In this document: positions 39,240 to 49,958 of the stretch, in pieces | Numbering within the stretch: the stretch's first letter is position 1 | Layout: each line of letters starts with the position of its first letter | Assembly (NCBI GenBank): GCA_019918135.1 | Contig: WBZZ01001188.1 | Coordinates: forward strand, 56,001 to 120,000 | Source of the DNA: Paulinella micropora | Taxonomy: Eukaryota; Cercozoa; Imbricatea; Euglyphida; Paulinellidae | Direction of reading: 5' to 3' | DNA length: 64,000 bases | Notes under the pieces: model-generated | The model's input: only the letters and a program-made list of their open reading frames with translations | What the model was told of the DNA's origin: nothing | The model's database searches: none | Program-made: the position numbers and the translations under genes

Positions 39240-42047
39240 CCAACAGCGGCACGGGCGCGTACTGGCTCCTGCCGTGCCAGCGGTCCTCGCCGCTGCGCAA
39301 CAACGACGGGCTGTGCTTCTGGCCCCAGCGCCTGCTGTGGCAGCAGCTGCCCCTGTTCGCTGCCTGCCCGCCGCCGCCGGCCACCCGGGCGCAGAAGCTG
39401 CAGCTAGCCGTGCACGTGCACAATGGTCACGTAGAATGGCAGGCGGCGGGCGCGACCGTGGCCGGCTACCAGCCCTACCAGCTGTCCCTGGCACTCCGTG
39501 CCGCCGCGGCGCCGTGCGAGCCCCCGGCGGCGACGACGGCGGGCCCGAACGCGCGCTGGCAGCCCAGCGACTACCGGGACGCGTGGCAGGCGGTGTTCCT
39601 CGAGGTCACGCCCGGGGGCCACTTCCGCCTCGCGCCGGGCACGTGCGAGTCCCAGCTGCTGCTGGGCCCGGCCGGTTTCCAGGCGCGCTCGCTATGTGCC
39701 GACGGGGACTGCCTGCTGACGCCGACGAGGCCCGGGGAGCCTCCCACGCGCACGCCCAGCCGCACGGGCAGCCGCAGCGCCACGCCCAGCGGCACGGCGT
39801 CCGCGTCGCCCGCGGCGAGCACGAGCGCGACAGCGACGGCGACGCCCACGCCCCCACGCTCGCCCACCCCCAGCCGGAGCCGGGGGGCCTCCGATAGCGC
39901 CAGCGCCTCGGCCAGCACCAGCGCGTCGCGGTCGGCGTCGGCCTCCCGCTCGGCCAGCGCCTCAACCTCCCGCTCGGCCAGCGTGTCGCCCACGCGCACG
40001 GCCGTGTCCGCCAGCCCGTCGCCGCGCGCCCTGCCGCCGGAGCTGCTAGCCGGCCCCGTGAACTTGGTCAGCTCCGCCGTGGACTTCCCGGGCACCGAGG
40101 CGCTGGCGTGGCTCGCGGGCGCCGACGTTTGGGCGACCACGTACGCCGCGCAGGGGCTGGACCCGCGCCTGCAGGTGGCGGCGGAGCTGCGCGCGCGGCA
40201 CCAGTGGGAGGTGGTGCCCGACGAGGCACGCCTCTTGTACCGGCTGCGCTACTTGCGCACAGACCAGTACCTCGCGTGCGGCCAGGCCGGCCTGCCTTGC
40301 TACCTGGTCGAGGGCCTCGGCAACGCCACTCGGTGGCGGTTGCAGCCCTACGAGCCCGTGCTCGCCAGGCTCGCGTCCCGCGCGGGCCGCTTGTACACGC
40401 TGACCGCGCTTTGCGCTGGTGGTCCCTGTGGCTGCATCCAGACCAGGGACGGCGTGCTCTCGCGTGGTAGATGTCCCGGCCTGGCCAGTTTTGACCAGGC
40501 CTTTTACCTGCTGACCGCGAACGCCTCGCAGGTGTCGGCCTCGGCGTCGCCGTCGGCGTCCGGCACGCAGCGGAGCCGCTCCCGCACGCCCAGCGCGTCG
40601 CCGTCGGCGTCCGGCTCGGCGCCCGCTCCCCCCGCCCCGGCGCTGCCGAGCGACGTGATCCTCGAGCCGGCGACCTGGTCGAAGATAGGCAAGGTCATCA
40701 CCTTGCGGGGCCAGGAGGGGTGCCTGTACGCCGACTACGCCCTGGCCGGCGCGCCTACCCTACCGCTGCGCTACCTGCGGACCAAGGACGAGTGCTACGC
40801 GAGCAGTGCCTGAGGACGTCGTGTTTGGTCTGTCCGAGCGCGGCCACGTGCTGTGGCCCGCGCTGGACGACCTCGCAGCCTTTGGGCAGCAGGTCACGAG
40901 CCGCACCGTGGCCCAGAGCTACGGGTACTGCCTGACCTGTGCGTCGAGCCCCTGCGCCCTGCAGTCAGCCATCGTGCTGGGCCCGGCGGCCAGCTACTGC
41001 GGGATCGTGGCGGACCTGGCGTGGGGGTTTTATCTGGTGTCGGAAGCGTATTCCGAGCTGTCCGCCTTCGCCTACCTGACGGACGGCCTGACGCTCGGGC
41101 TGTCCCAGAGCGCCATGAGCTCCTTCCAGCACCTGGACCCGAATGCGTGCAAGTTGGGGCCACCGCCGTGCCACCAGCTGTGCGTGTCACAGTACCCGTA
41201 CCTGGGGTACAGCTGCCAGTGCCAGGCGGGTTATGTCTTCTCTGCCAATAACGTCGACTGACTCTGCGTCAACCAGAATGAATGCGCGGTCGGGACACAC
41301 AACTGCGACGCCCGGGCCACCTGCACTGACACGGTGGGCAGCTTCCAATGTACGTGCAACGCGGGCTACGCCGGCAACGGCGTCACGTGCGCCAACATTA
41401 ACGAATGCATGGCGTCGACGTGGGAAACCCGCGCCTGCTCTGACCGGTGCGGAGCCATCACCAGCCGGCCGTGCGTGTACTGCCAGGATACAGAGGGCAG
41501 CTACGCCTGCCGCAACTTCCAGAGGTTGCGCATCGAATATAATAGGTTGTGTGTAGACATTGACAGCAGCAGAAACTACCCGTTTGCTTCGCCCTGCCGC
41601 AGCCCCTATGAAGCGGACGCGGTGCCCCTCTCCCTCGAGCCCGCGGGGTCCGGGGGCTGGGTGGCGTTCAAGCTGGGTAGTAGTTACCTGTACGACAACT
41701 ACTACGGTAGGGGCACGGGGGACAATAGCATCTATCGCAACCTGGCGGTGTCAGTTACCAAGGACATCCACTATTTCTTTGGGTTTGAAAAGTACGGCTG
41801 GGACCCGATCACCGACGACGAGTTTGGCCTGCGCTTCGTGATCCACCCCGCCTCGAACCAGCAGGACTGCCTGCAATGGCGAGTCGCGACCACTGCCGGC
41901 GGCACCATGGTAGCGTACAGCCAGTTATTATTCCTTGTGCCCTGCGGGAACTGTCCGCACACCTGGGGTACCGGCACGGTGTATTATGACTCCAATGCCA
42001 GGGTTTACATGGGCTGCTTGTTTTACCTAACGTACAACACCGGTTAG
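39240..42047 (+). pseudogene. large secreted protein with mucin-like linkers and EGF domains, broken
   Basis: The start is uncertain; coding is convincing from about 39240. The order is a Cys-containing domain, a long Ser/Ala/Thr/Arg linker (39740-40030) typical of O-glycosylated mucin stalks, and repeated 40-50-residue units with YLRTDQYLACG / YLRTKDECYA, LCAGGPCGC and similar Gly/Cys motifs that suggest beta-trefoil-like or lectin-like modules. A second Ser/Ala linker (40535-40620) follows. The frame shifts near 40805, then a Cys-rich region leads to a TGA at 41259-41261. After it come calcium-binding EGF domains (NQNECAVGTHNCDARATC, GSFQCTCNAGYAGNG) and a Tyr/Trp-rich C-terminal domain. 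A cell-surface or virion attachment role is inferred from the architecture only. Confidence 0.55.
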
Positions 42048-42485
42048 CAAGCACACTCGCCCAACGTGCGCGGTCTCTGACCCGCGGTAATGAGCTGAAC
42101 CGCCCGAGTAAAGAGTTTTGAGTACGCGGGTAGTTGGCCTGGCACCGGGGGGCGCCTAGTCCGGATACGAGCCATGACCGGGGAGAGGACCGGGGCGCCT
42201 AGTCCTGATACGAGCCAGGGCCGGGGAGAGGGGGGGGACAAGGGGAGGGGCGCGGGGCGGGGAGACGGAACCCGGCGGTCTGCTCCTTCCTGCCCCCCCC
42301 CCCCCCCCCCCAGGCTTTTCCTCCTTTCCCTAGGCGGGCGCGGCCGGGCCCGGCACCCGCACTGCGCCGCCCGTGAGTAAAAAGTTCCCTGGGAGGAGGA
42401 GGAGGAGAAGAAAGCGCGCTAGTCACCCCCCCCCCCCCCCCAGCCATCCCCGGGGTGTGCTGGCGTGTGTGTGCGTGTTGCTGCT
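42048..42485. other. intergenic with direct repeats and poly-C
   Basis: GGGGCGCCTAGTCCNGATACGAGCC occurs twice (about 42147 and 42191), with C runs at 42294-42312 and 42426-42441, the second ending 45 bases before the next ATG. Confidence 0.55.
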
Positions 42486-43310
42486 ATGCCCTTACGCACG
42501 CCGGTCCGCCACTCGTGGGCCTCGGCAGGCGTGCTTTGGCTGGGCCTAGCCGCCAGCTCCACCTACCGGATCGAGGCGGCTGACAACCGCTACTACTCGT
42601 GCATGAGCACGGGGGCCAGCAGGTGCGGCTCCGGCTTCGGCGGGTGGACGCCAAGCTTTGTGTTGGACAGTGCGGCCGAGCGCGGCCTGGACATGCTGTA
42701 TTGGGACTACACCGACTCCTCGTAGCTGTGCGAGTGCCGCGCCGCTGGCGGCTACTTGGGCTACAGCGTTACGACGCGCCCGCTCAGGTCCTACCTGCTC
42801 TTGAACGACAGCTGGCCGGAACCCCCGCTCGCGTCCTACCCAGTGCTGCGCGGACGGAACGCCAGCCTGCCCCAGTGCAGCGCGGACTCGAGTGCGCTCG
42901 GACCCGCGTATAATTTCAGCCTGTGCGCGGGCCCCGGACCGGCTGCGGCGTGGCCTGCAGCGCGGGCTTCCGGCAGGCGGCGGGGAACCTGACGGCCGCG
43001 TGCCCGGCCTACCAGGAGTTCCAGGCAGGCACGGAGGTCTTCCCCTCGTACGGGCGTTGGCACCTGTCGACTGTGTGCGAGGACGTGGACGAGTGCGGGG
43101 AGGGCACCCACGACTGCAGCCCGCTCGCGTCCTGCCGCAATACGGCCGGTTCGTACGCGTGCGCCTGCGACTGCCTGGACGGCCGGTACCAGGTGGCGGC
43201 CGGCACCGGGGGCCGCGGCGAGCTAGGGTGTGAGGTGAGCCCCTGCCGCGGCGAACTCTTGGTGCAGCTGGCCGGCCGGCTGCAATGGGGCACGTGCGAC
43301 TGGGGTATCA
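42486..43310 (+). pseudogene. secreted EGF-domain protein, 3'-truncated at the segment junction
   Basis: The ATG at 42486 starts a signal-peptide-like N-terminus (basic residues, then GVLWLGLAASS). A Tyr/Cys/Gly-rich domain follows, then a TAG at 42723-42725, an asparagine-rich segment with N-glycosylation sites (NDS, NAS, NFS), and a frameshift near 42940 into a calcium-binding EGF module (VDECGEGTHDCSPLASC, NTAGSYACAC). After RLQWGTCDW at about 43,300 the codons lose all bias and the base composition falls. It is a relative of the preceding gene. The truncation marks the end of the GC-rich segment. Confidence 0.55.
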
Positions 43311-43325
43311 GGGGGGTCATAGAAA
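43295..43325. other. junction between GC-rich and AT-rich DNA
   Basis: Within about 30 bases the sequence changes from GC-rich coding DNA to AT-rich non-coding DNA, cutting the EGF gene. No target-site duplication, inverted repeat or telomere-like repeat was seen at the edge. Confidence 0.65.
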
Positions 43326-45991
43326 CTTGCTTGCTCAAGTTGCTTGTAGATGTAAAGCCTCCGGGTGTTTCTTATCATCTGAGGTGCCACCGGGACTCTG
43401 AGCTCACCCGCTATTCCCAGTGGATCATAAATCGCCATTGTAGCCAGAAAACCTTACTCGGAGTCTCCCAATTATCACACTGAGTCAGGGTCTCTGTTGT
43501 TAAATGGTGGGGGATCCACCCTAAATCCTTTGCCACCGTTGGGCGACTCAGTTTCTCAAACATGAGGTAAGCCATATTTGGAGACCAACTTCCGGTGACG
43601 GTGCGAAAGATAGGAGTTAGCCTCGACTATCACTAAATTTCTACAAGTAAGTAGAAATGAGAAAGTTATTATTAGGGATGAAACAGTTTTGGGTGTCAGA
43701 ACAATGCTATTTAGCTACGCGACACGTTAGGGGTGGGTGCATTCAGCCTACCCACGTAGTTGAGTCGTGACTGCCTGCAGCACGTCGACCCTTGCACTTT
43801 TCTGGTGAAGGCCTGATGTCACTCCTTTCAGGTTAAGTGTGCGACATTAAAGCTGCTAACGCAGAGTTCGCTAATCAAGGCTAGATAAATTGATATACTA
43901 CTGTTATTAATATAATAATCTATGATAGCTACAACGCTCTATCAGCAGTGAGTACTACAGCTTTAATAAGAAAGGCGCCAACAGAACGCGCCACGTAACT
44001 TGACTAGCAGGATCATAAGTAAAGGCTCTACCGACACCGTTACTCTGATACTGCATGCACTTAACTATTAATTAGGATTATTAGTTAAAAAAAGAAAGAA
44101 AGAAATAAAAGAAAAAAGGAACATGATGGAGCGAAGACAGCTAGAAGGGAGGACAAGAGAGTAGGAAAATGGAAAGAGGAACCACAAGAAGAAAACCGTA
44201 GAGTGCATGCCATCATATATATATATATACAAGTACATATAAATATAAACGAGAGAAAGGGGGGGGGGAAAATGGGGGAAGGGGTGGGGGAAGGAGAAGG
44301 CAAAGAAGATGCAGTAGGAAGGGCTAGGTGATGCAGCTTTACTACATCAGCCCCGGTACCATCACCAGAGACGACTGAAAGAACCACCACTTCAGACTCC
44401 TGCACCCGACCCAAAAGAAATCCAAACGGGAACTTAATGCCATGGGTGAATGATATTTATTTCTTATGAAAAAACACACATCCTCGTCTATGGGAACAAT
44501 CCAGGATTTTTAATTCCCTTCATTCTCCTGGCCTTTATTTTTACTTACATCATCATGTGACTCTTCTCATTCCCTTTTATCCATGTGAAAGGCCAATATT
44601 CTTCAAATATCGAAGACATTCAGTGTGGAAAAAACGATTTGGGAATGGAAACTATGACAGTTCGAAACGGCGTTCATCACAATCTCCCGGCGTGGGCTAT
44701 AACAGTCAAACTTTGTTTCTCACAATACATGGGTCGTAATAGAGAGAGGATGACAATTATTTGCAGCAAGTCAGGAAGAGCGTCTCGTAACTTGAGGTAA
44801 GATTGCGCAAGATTGTGCAACCTTGGGTAAATATTGGGTAACATTGAGGATTATCTTTTCAAAAGACACTATCTTTTCAAAATATCGAAAAACCGACTGT
44901 GTAATTGGCGTCCGCAAAATACTGCCATCGACGGGGGTCTATAAGTCAGAAATTTAATTCACAGAAAATTGACAGTCAACTCAACCAAAACCAAAACTTT
45001 TTCACCACAGGCCAGAGAAATGTTGTGTTTTCCTGCCTGCGGTGGGGAAATTTTTTTCTGTTGTCATCACTTCACGGAACATAACTCCTTTTTTAGCGGC
45101 GGGGCCGGCCTAAGAGATACACGGAAATAATATCTTTGAAGGGCCTGCCTGTCTTTTTTGCGGAAACGCAACCTTTTTAGACAGGCCTGTCTTTTTTGCG
45201 GAAACACAACCTTTTTTCGGTATCAATTCCACTTGGAAAAGACGGGCCGCACGGTTATGACAAAAAAGGAACTCTTTAGGACGGGCGATCCCCTTGTGTA
45301 TTTTTTTCTAATATAGCTAATATGACTAATATGCTATTTCTATACTAGCTAGACTAGCTATAGACGGGCGATCCCCTGTCATATTCTCGTTTGTTTTAGT
45401 CCAGTCGAAATTATGTTACACCCCCTGCAACTTTTCACCGTACTTTACTGTATTTACTCAAAAATTGTCCAAAAATAACAAGCCACTGCCCGTGAAGTTC
45501 ACAGGGCCCGACAGGTACCAGACGCAAACTTAGATTCTTTTGATTTTAAATAGTTCCATCTACTGTTCATGTACATGTACATGTACATGTATATATGCAT
45601 GTATGCATGTATGTATGTATGTATGTATGTATGTATGTATGAATGAATGACATAGTAGATGATACACAAAATCTCGTCGTGAATTTTTGCAAATCCACGA
45701 CTTCGTTTTGTGTGTCGCACCCTCTCCTGTTGATAGTTCTAAAATCAATACAAACCAACAAAATCAATAAATTTTATTACTATAGCACACTTATCTATTT
45801 TTTTATTTTTTTGTAAAATATTTCACAATTTTTTTTTCAAAATTGACTGGGAATGGAAAGACGAAAAGAATTCTTTAGTTCCTCCGTATCCCCGCTTGAA
45901 AACCATGTGATAACATTTTTAGCCGTCTATAGTGCCACCGATTATTAAAATTATCAGATTTTTATCAGTTTCTATTTGTTTATATATGTAA
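43311..45991. other. AT-rich non-coding region with small repeats
   Basis: No supported gene. It holds A/G-rich runs (44085-44320), a TA run (44215-44230), two copies of a CCTGTCTTTTTTGCGGAAAC unit (about 45147 and 45185), two copies of GACGGGCGATCCCCT (45279 and 45363), and a GTAT/ATGT microsatellite (45568-45645). Short frames are not convincing. Confidence 0.5.
45568..45645. repeat. ATGTAC / (GTAT)n microsatellite
   Basis: Tandem CATGTA then GTAT units, followed by GAAT. Confidence 0.85.
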
Positions 45992-46246
45992 ATGTCAAAC
46001 CAGATTGACGAAAGAAAACGATTAAGAAAGCAGAAGAGAGCAGAATTCATTAAAGAAAGAAGAAAACTGAAATATACATGTGTCTGTGGAAAGACGATAG
46101 GAATATACAGCAAATACACACACGAAAAAAGCCAATCACATAGAGACTTCTTTGCGGAGAAAGAAGAAATTATGTTAGGAGGACATAAATTCACTCGTAT
46201 AACATATAGAAACGACGACATAGAAAGATATTTTAAAAACAAATAA
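45992..46246 (+). CDS. small zinc-finger protein of a Polinton-like element
   Basis: The ATG at 45992 opens an 84-codon frame. A Lys/Arg-rich helix (ERKRLRKQKRAEFIKERRK) precedes CVCGKTIGIYSKYTHEKSQSH, a C-x-C...H...H zinc knuckle of the kind common in small proteins of Polinton-like viruses and algal large DNA viruses. A Lys/Glu-rich tail follows. It is AT-rich in codons, unlike the DNA left of 43 kb. It is the first gene of the AT-rich cluster, all on the plus strand. Hairpins follow at 46288-46308 and 46326-46346. Confidence 0.6.
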   Translation: MSNQIDERKRLRKQKRAEFIKERRKLKYTCVCGKTIGIYSKYTHEKSQSHRDFFAEKEEIMLGGHKFTRITYRNDDIERYFKNK

Positions 46247-46287
46247 TTAATTTTATTTTAAACAAATATTATTTATATGTATATAAC

Positions 46288-46308
46288 AAAGATTTTAAAA
46301 AAATCTTT
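46288..46308. terminator. hairpin AAAGATTTT / AAAATCTTT
   Basis: Perfect inverted repeat downstream of the small zinc-finger gene. A second one, GAAACTTTT / AAAAGTTTC, at 46326-46346 ends seven bases before the next ATG. Confidence 0.6.
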
Positions 46309-46352
46309 GAGCAAACAGATTTTGCGAAACTTTTTCTAAAAGTTTCTATAAT

Positions 46353-46637
46353 ATGACAACGACTAGAGTTGTGGGTGTTTCATTTGAAGGACGACAAGAT
46401 AATATTTCTTATCTCAAAACCATAGGACGAGGTGAAAAAGTTTTTATTCAACACGAGCCAGAAAACAAATTTGATAAAAATGCGATAAAGGTTGAAACAG
46501 AAAGCGGAAAGCAACTCGGATATATCAGCAAGCACTTAGCAGAAACTCTAAAGATTAAAGGAAGGAAACAAGTATATTATTCAATCTATGGAGGAGGGAC
46601 AGGAAAACATTATGGAATTGAAATTACTATCCCTTGA
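46353..46637 (+). CDS. HIRAN-domain protein
   Basis: The ATG at 46353 opens a 94-codon frame that is almost entirely a HIRAN domain: TRVVGVSFEGRQ (first strand), VFIQHEPENKFDKNAIKVE (the N-x-x-D-x-x-A signature) and GKQLGYISKHLAETL. The domain binds DNA ends, for example in HLTF/Rad5-type remodellers. Stand-alone versions occur in mobile elements and viruses. It may act in replication or repair of the element's DNA. A palindrome TTTAATATATATTAAA (46653-46668) follows the stop. Confidence 0.75.
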   Translation: MTTTRVVGVSFEGRQDNISYLKTIGRGEKVFIQHEPENKFDKNAIKVETESGKQLGYISKHLAETLKIKGRKQVYYSIYGGGTGKHYGIEITIP

Positions 46638-46652
46638 TATAAACAAACAATA

Positions 46653-46668
46653 TTTAATATATATTAAA
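46653..46668. terminator. palindrome TTTAATATATATTAAA
   Basis: Perfect 16-base palindrome shortly after the HIRAN gene. Probable 3' end signal. Confidence 0.45.
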
Positions 46669-46692
46669 GATTATTTTTTTTATTACACAAAG

Positions 46693-46914
46693 ATGGGTAG
46701 AAAACCAATATATAAAACACCAGAAGAGAAAAAGGAAGCCTTACGGAGAAAGGCGAGGGAATTTATACAAAAAGACCCAGAAAGACACAGACAGAAGTCA
46801 ATGGAGTATTCCAACCAAAATAAAGCAATAATAGCGGAAAGGAGAAAGAAAAAAAGAGATGAAGTAAAGCAAGCATTACTTAAGTTGAAAAGAATGGAGG
46901 AGGCACTAAAATGA
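46693..46914 (+). CDS. small basic helical protein
   Basis: ATG at 46693 (MGRKPIYKTPEEKKEALRRK); 73 codons, ending TGA. Strongly charged, single helical region, with NQNKAIIAERRKKKRDE. Short MGR-starting basic proteins of this type are frequent in Polinton-like and algal virus genomes, and DNA binding is likely from charge. A longer upstream frame is open but AT-rich and unlikely. Confidence 0.5.
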   Translation: MGRKPIYKTPEEKKEALRRKAREFIQKDPERHRQKSMEYSNQNKAIIAERRKKKRDEVKQALLKLKRMEEALK

Positions 46915-47195
46915 ATTTCTATTTAAAAGATAAGAAATTATTATATATATTTATAACAGATAATTTATTATTATTTTTATAATTTTTATATCTGTATTGA
47001 TATAAAAAGTATGCCACCACCTTTACCACGAAGGAAAATGTTGAACTAGCAAAGGTAAGGGCGAACTTAAGGGAAACTAAGACACAGGAAGCGAAGAAGC
47101 GTGAGGTAAAACTTGTAGAACTAAGACCGATAAAAAACAGAGGTATAAACGGATATACATACCCTTCTAAAGACCTTGACATTAACTTCTATGAT

Positions 47196-49925
47196 ATGGA
47201 TACGATTGAAATATTAATTATGAGAGCAGTTAAGGATGCCAAAAATAGAGGACTGACGAACGAAGCAAGTCTTCATGTTAAGTTTGGTGATATAACAGAT
47301 GCAGATGATAGTAAGTTTTACAAGTGGAAAACTTTTAACTCAGTTAAGTTAAAAGATATAGATGAGTTGTTTCGTGATATATATTTATACAACGAACAAA
47401 ATCTTGAAGCCAGTGCGAATGGATATGAAAGAATTATTCAACATATAACTATTCAAATTATCCAAGAAGACGGAGGCGGGTGTAATGATACAGGAAGTGA
47501 TAAAAAACATAAAACACCCGAAGGGATACATATTTATCCAAGAAGCAAAGATAATAATTGTTTCTTTCATGTAGTTAAAAACATACTAAATTTACCAATG
47601 AAAGGTAAATCAAAACTCAATAAAAAAGTATGTAATGACATTAGAAGTGAATTCAAACTTGAGCCTAATACTCCGATACCTTTATCAGTCGGCTTTGAAA
47701 TCTTAAAAAAATATTCTATTGAAGGTAAGTATTTTGAATTGACTGATGCAACAAGCAAACAGACATTCAAAAATTTTGAAGACCCTTTAATAGCCGCAGA
47801 TGTGCTTTGTTATCTACTCAAAGGACATTATATAAGTTTCATAAAAAGAAACAAAAAGAAATGTCCAGATTGTTTCACCGAATATTATAATAAACACACT
47901 TGTAATAATAAAAGGGTTTCATATGCGAGGGCTAAACTCAGAAAGAAAGAAAATCAAGTGAGGTCTTTATTGACTACTTTTGAAGAGGCTCAGTATAATA
48001 ATCAAGATGAAGTATTTCATTATGACTTAGAGACTTTTACAAATGAATATGAATTACACACACCATACATAGCAGGCTATACCATTTCGGATATCGGCTT
48101 TAAATATGTAGCAGGCGATGAATGTATTCCTAAATTACTTGATATAATTTTCAAATATGCGGAGGAGTTAGCAGAAAGAAAACCAAAAGCAAAATTATAT
48201 GTTAATGCTTTCAATGGTAGTAAGTTTGACCATTACTCATTACAGAAAGAATTTATCAAAAGAAGAATAAAAAATGCAACCCTTATGAACAATGGTGCTA
48301 TTATCTCATTAGAATATAAAAATATAAAATTCTGGGATTTATGTAAGCACACTGAGGGAAGTCTAAAAAAGAACCTTGAAACACTTGGATGTAATGTGTT
48401 AAAAGGCGACTTTGACCATGACAAGGCGAAACGATGGGAAGAGATGGATGATGAAACGAAAAAGGAATGTCTAACATACTTAGAAAAAGATGTTATGGGA
48501 CTAAAGGAACTACACGACAAACTAAACAATCAAATATATGAAGAACATAAAACTAATTTAACTGCTTATATATCTACTTCGTCTCTAACTTGGAATTTAT
48601 GGAAAAAGAAAATAGATGGTAAATATGTTATTCAACTACCGAATTTAAAACAAGAAAAAGATTTTAGAAGGGCGGTATATGGTGCTAGAACTTATCCAAG
48701 CAAAAGACGATTTATTTCGGAGCAATATCAAAAATATGTGAATGGAGAAATCGGCTTTGATGAGGTTGTAGATTATCTTATTGATGCTGATGTTGTAAGT
48801 CTTTATCCAACGGCAATGCTTGAACTATTTATGACTGGTGAAATAAAGGAATGTGAAGGTGAAATGAAAGGCAAACTAGGGATATATAATGTTGATTACA
48901 TATCTCCAAAAAATATATTACATCCGCGGGTTCCGTATAGAGATAGTAAGGGGTGTTTAAAATGGGAGTTAAGAGATATGAAAGACCAATGGCTAACTTC
49001 TGTAGATATTGAAGATATGATTGAACTTGGCTACCAAGTCAAAATCATTCGTGGATATTACACGGAAGAAGCCGAACCAGTATTCAAAGATTACATATTA
49101 GAGTTATTTAAACGAAAACAAAATTCAAAAAAAGGCACACCGCAGTATTTATTAGCAAAGTTATTTATGAATGCTTTATATGGTAAGACCATTCAAAGAC
49201 CAATAAACACCGTGAGTAAATACATAACAAAAAATCACGAGTATTGGAAATTCTGGGCTAAACATGTGATAACTGATATTGAAAAGTTTGAAGAGGCTAA
49301 TGGTGAATTATGGTTAATCAGTGGCATTCCAAGAGATGAGCAAGAAAAAGAAGAAAGAATTACAAAACCTACTCACTATGGAGCATTTATACTAGCATAC
49401 AGCAGACGAATTATGTATAAGTATATGTCCGAAGCCAATCCAAACAACGACCCAGACAGAGATTATTATTACACGGATACAGACAGCATTCAAAGCCATG
49501 TAAGAAACATTGAACGGATAAAGAGATTTAGAGATAAAACAATCGGCGGAATGGATGATGACCTTGGAACAGATTGTAAAATAATAAGGGGAATACGAGT
49601 AGCACCAAAATTATATATGTTGGAGTATGTAAAGAAAGGTGAAGAAAAAGGTAAAACTCATTTCCACTTTAGAGGAAAAGGTTTAGATTTGAAAAAGTTA
49701 AATCCAACCGCTTATGAATTAATGGATAAGGGTGAAAGTTTAACTAATACCAGAGACTTTATAATGAAGAAAATACATACTAGCAGAAACAGCAAACAGC
49801 AACATATTGAACACTTTAGCATACACCACCAAAAGAATGTAGTAAAAGTAGTTAATAAAACAAGATGGTGCGGTCGTGAGTTTATCAACGAAAATGATAG
49901 TATCCCTTACGGCTTTGATATTTGA
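47196..49925 (+). CDS. polB: protein-primed family B DNA polymerase with OTU-like N-terminal part
   Basis: 909 codons from the ATG at 47196, intact. Order: OTU-like segment with DNNCFFHVV (Cys 122) and GHYISF (His 211); a C-x2-C...H-x-C zinc knuckle (CPDC...HTC, 223-236) as in Polinton polymerases; exonuclease motifs HYDLET (Asp 277, Glu 279), NAFNGSKFDHYSL and YLEKD; polymerase motif A DVVSLYP (Asp 532), motif B KLFMNALYGKT (Lys 655 to Gly 663) and motif C YTDTDS (Asp 761, Asp 763). The TPR-type insert (WLTSVDIEDMIELGYQV) marks protein-primed enzymes. Coding-like sequence extends upstream to about 47035 but changes frame near an ATG at about 47010, so the true N-terminus may be longer and disrupted. 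The polymerase would copy linear element DNA from a terminal protein. Confidence 0.9.
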   Translation: MDTIEILIMRAVKDAKNRGLTNEASLHVKFGDITDADDSKFYKWKTFNSVKLKDIDELFRDIYLYNEQNLEASANGYERIIQHITIQIIQEDGGGCNDTGSDKKHKTPEGIHIYPRSKDNNCFFHVVKNILNLPMKGKSKLNKKVCNDIRSEFKLEPNTPIPLSVGFEILKKYSIEGKYFELTDATSKQTFKNFEDPLIAADVLCYLLKGHYISFIKRNKKKCPDCFTEYYNKHTCNNKRVSYARAKLRKKENQVRSLLTTFEEAQYNNQDEVFHYDLETFTNEYELHTPYIAGYTISDIGFKYVAGDECIPKLLDIIFKYAEELAERKPKAKLYVNAFNGSKFDHYSLQKEFIKRRIKNATLMNNGAIISLEYKNIKFWDLCKHTEGSLKKNLETLGCNVLKGDFDHDKAKRWEEMDDETKKECLTYLEKDVMGLKELHDKLNNQIYEEHKTNLTAYISTSSLTWNLWKKKIDGKYVIQLPNLKQEKDFRRAVYGARTYPSKRRFISEQYQKYVNGEIGFDEVVDYLIDADVVSLYPTAMLELFMTGEIKECEGEMKGKLGIYNVDYISPKNILHPRVPYRDSKGCLKWELRDMKDQWLTSVDIEDMIELGYQVKIIRGYYTEEAEPVFKDYILELFKRKQNSKKGTPQYLLAKLFMNALYGKTIQRPINTVSKYITKNHEYWKFWAKHVITDIEKFEEANGELWLISGIPRDEQEKEERITKPTHYGAFILAYSRRIMYKYMSEANPNNDPDRDYYYTDTDSIQSHVRNIERIKRFRDKTIGGMDDDLGTDCKIIRGIRVAPKLYMLEYVKKGEEKGKTHFHFRGKGLDLKKLNPTAYELMDKGESLTNTRDFIMKKIHTSRNSKQQHIEHFSIHHQKNVVKVVNKTRWCGREFINENDSIPYGFDI

Positions 49926-49958
49926 GAATTTCACTTCGTGCTACGCACTCCCGTTATG

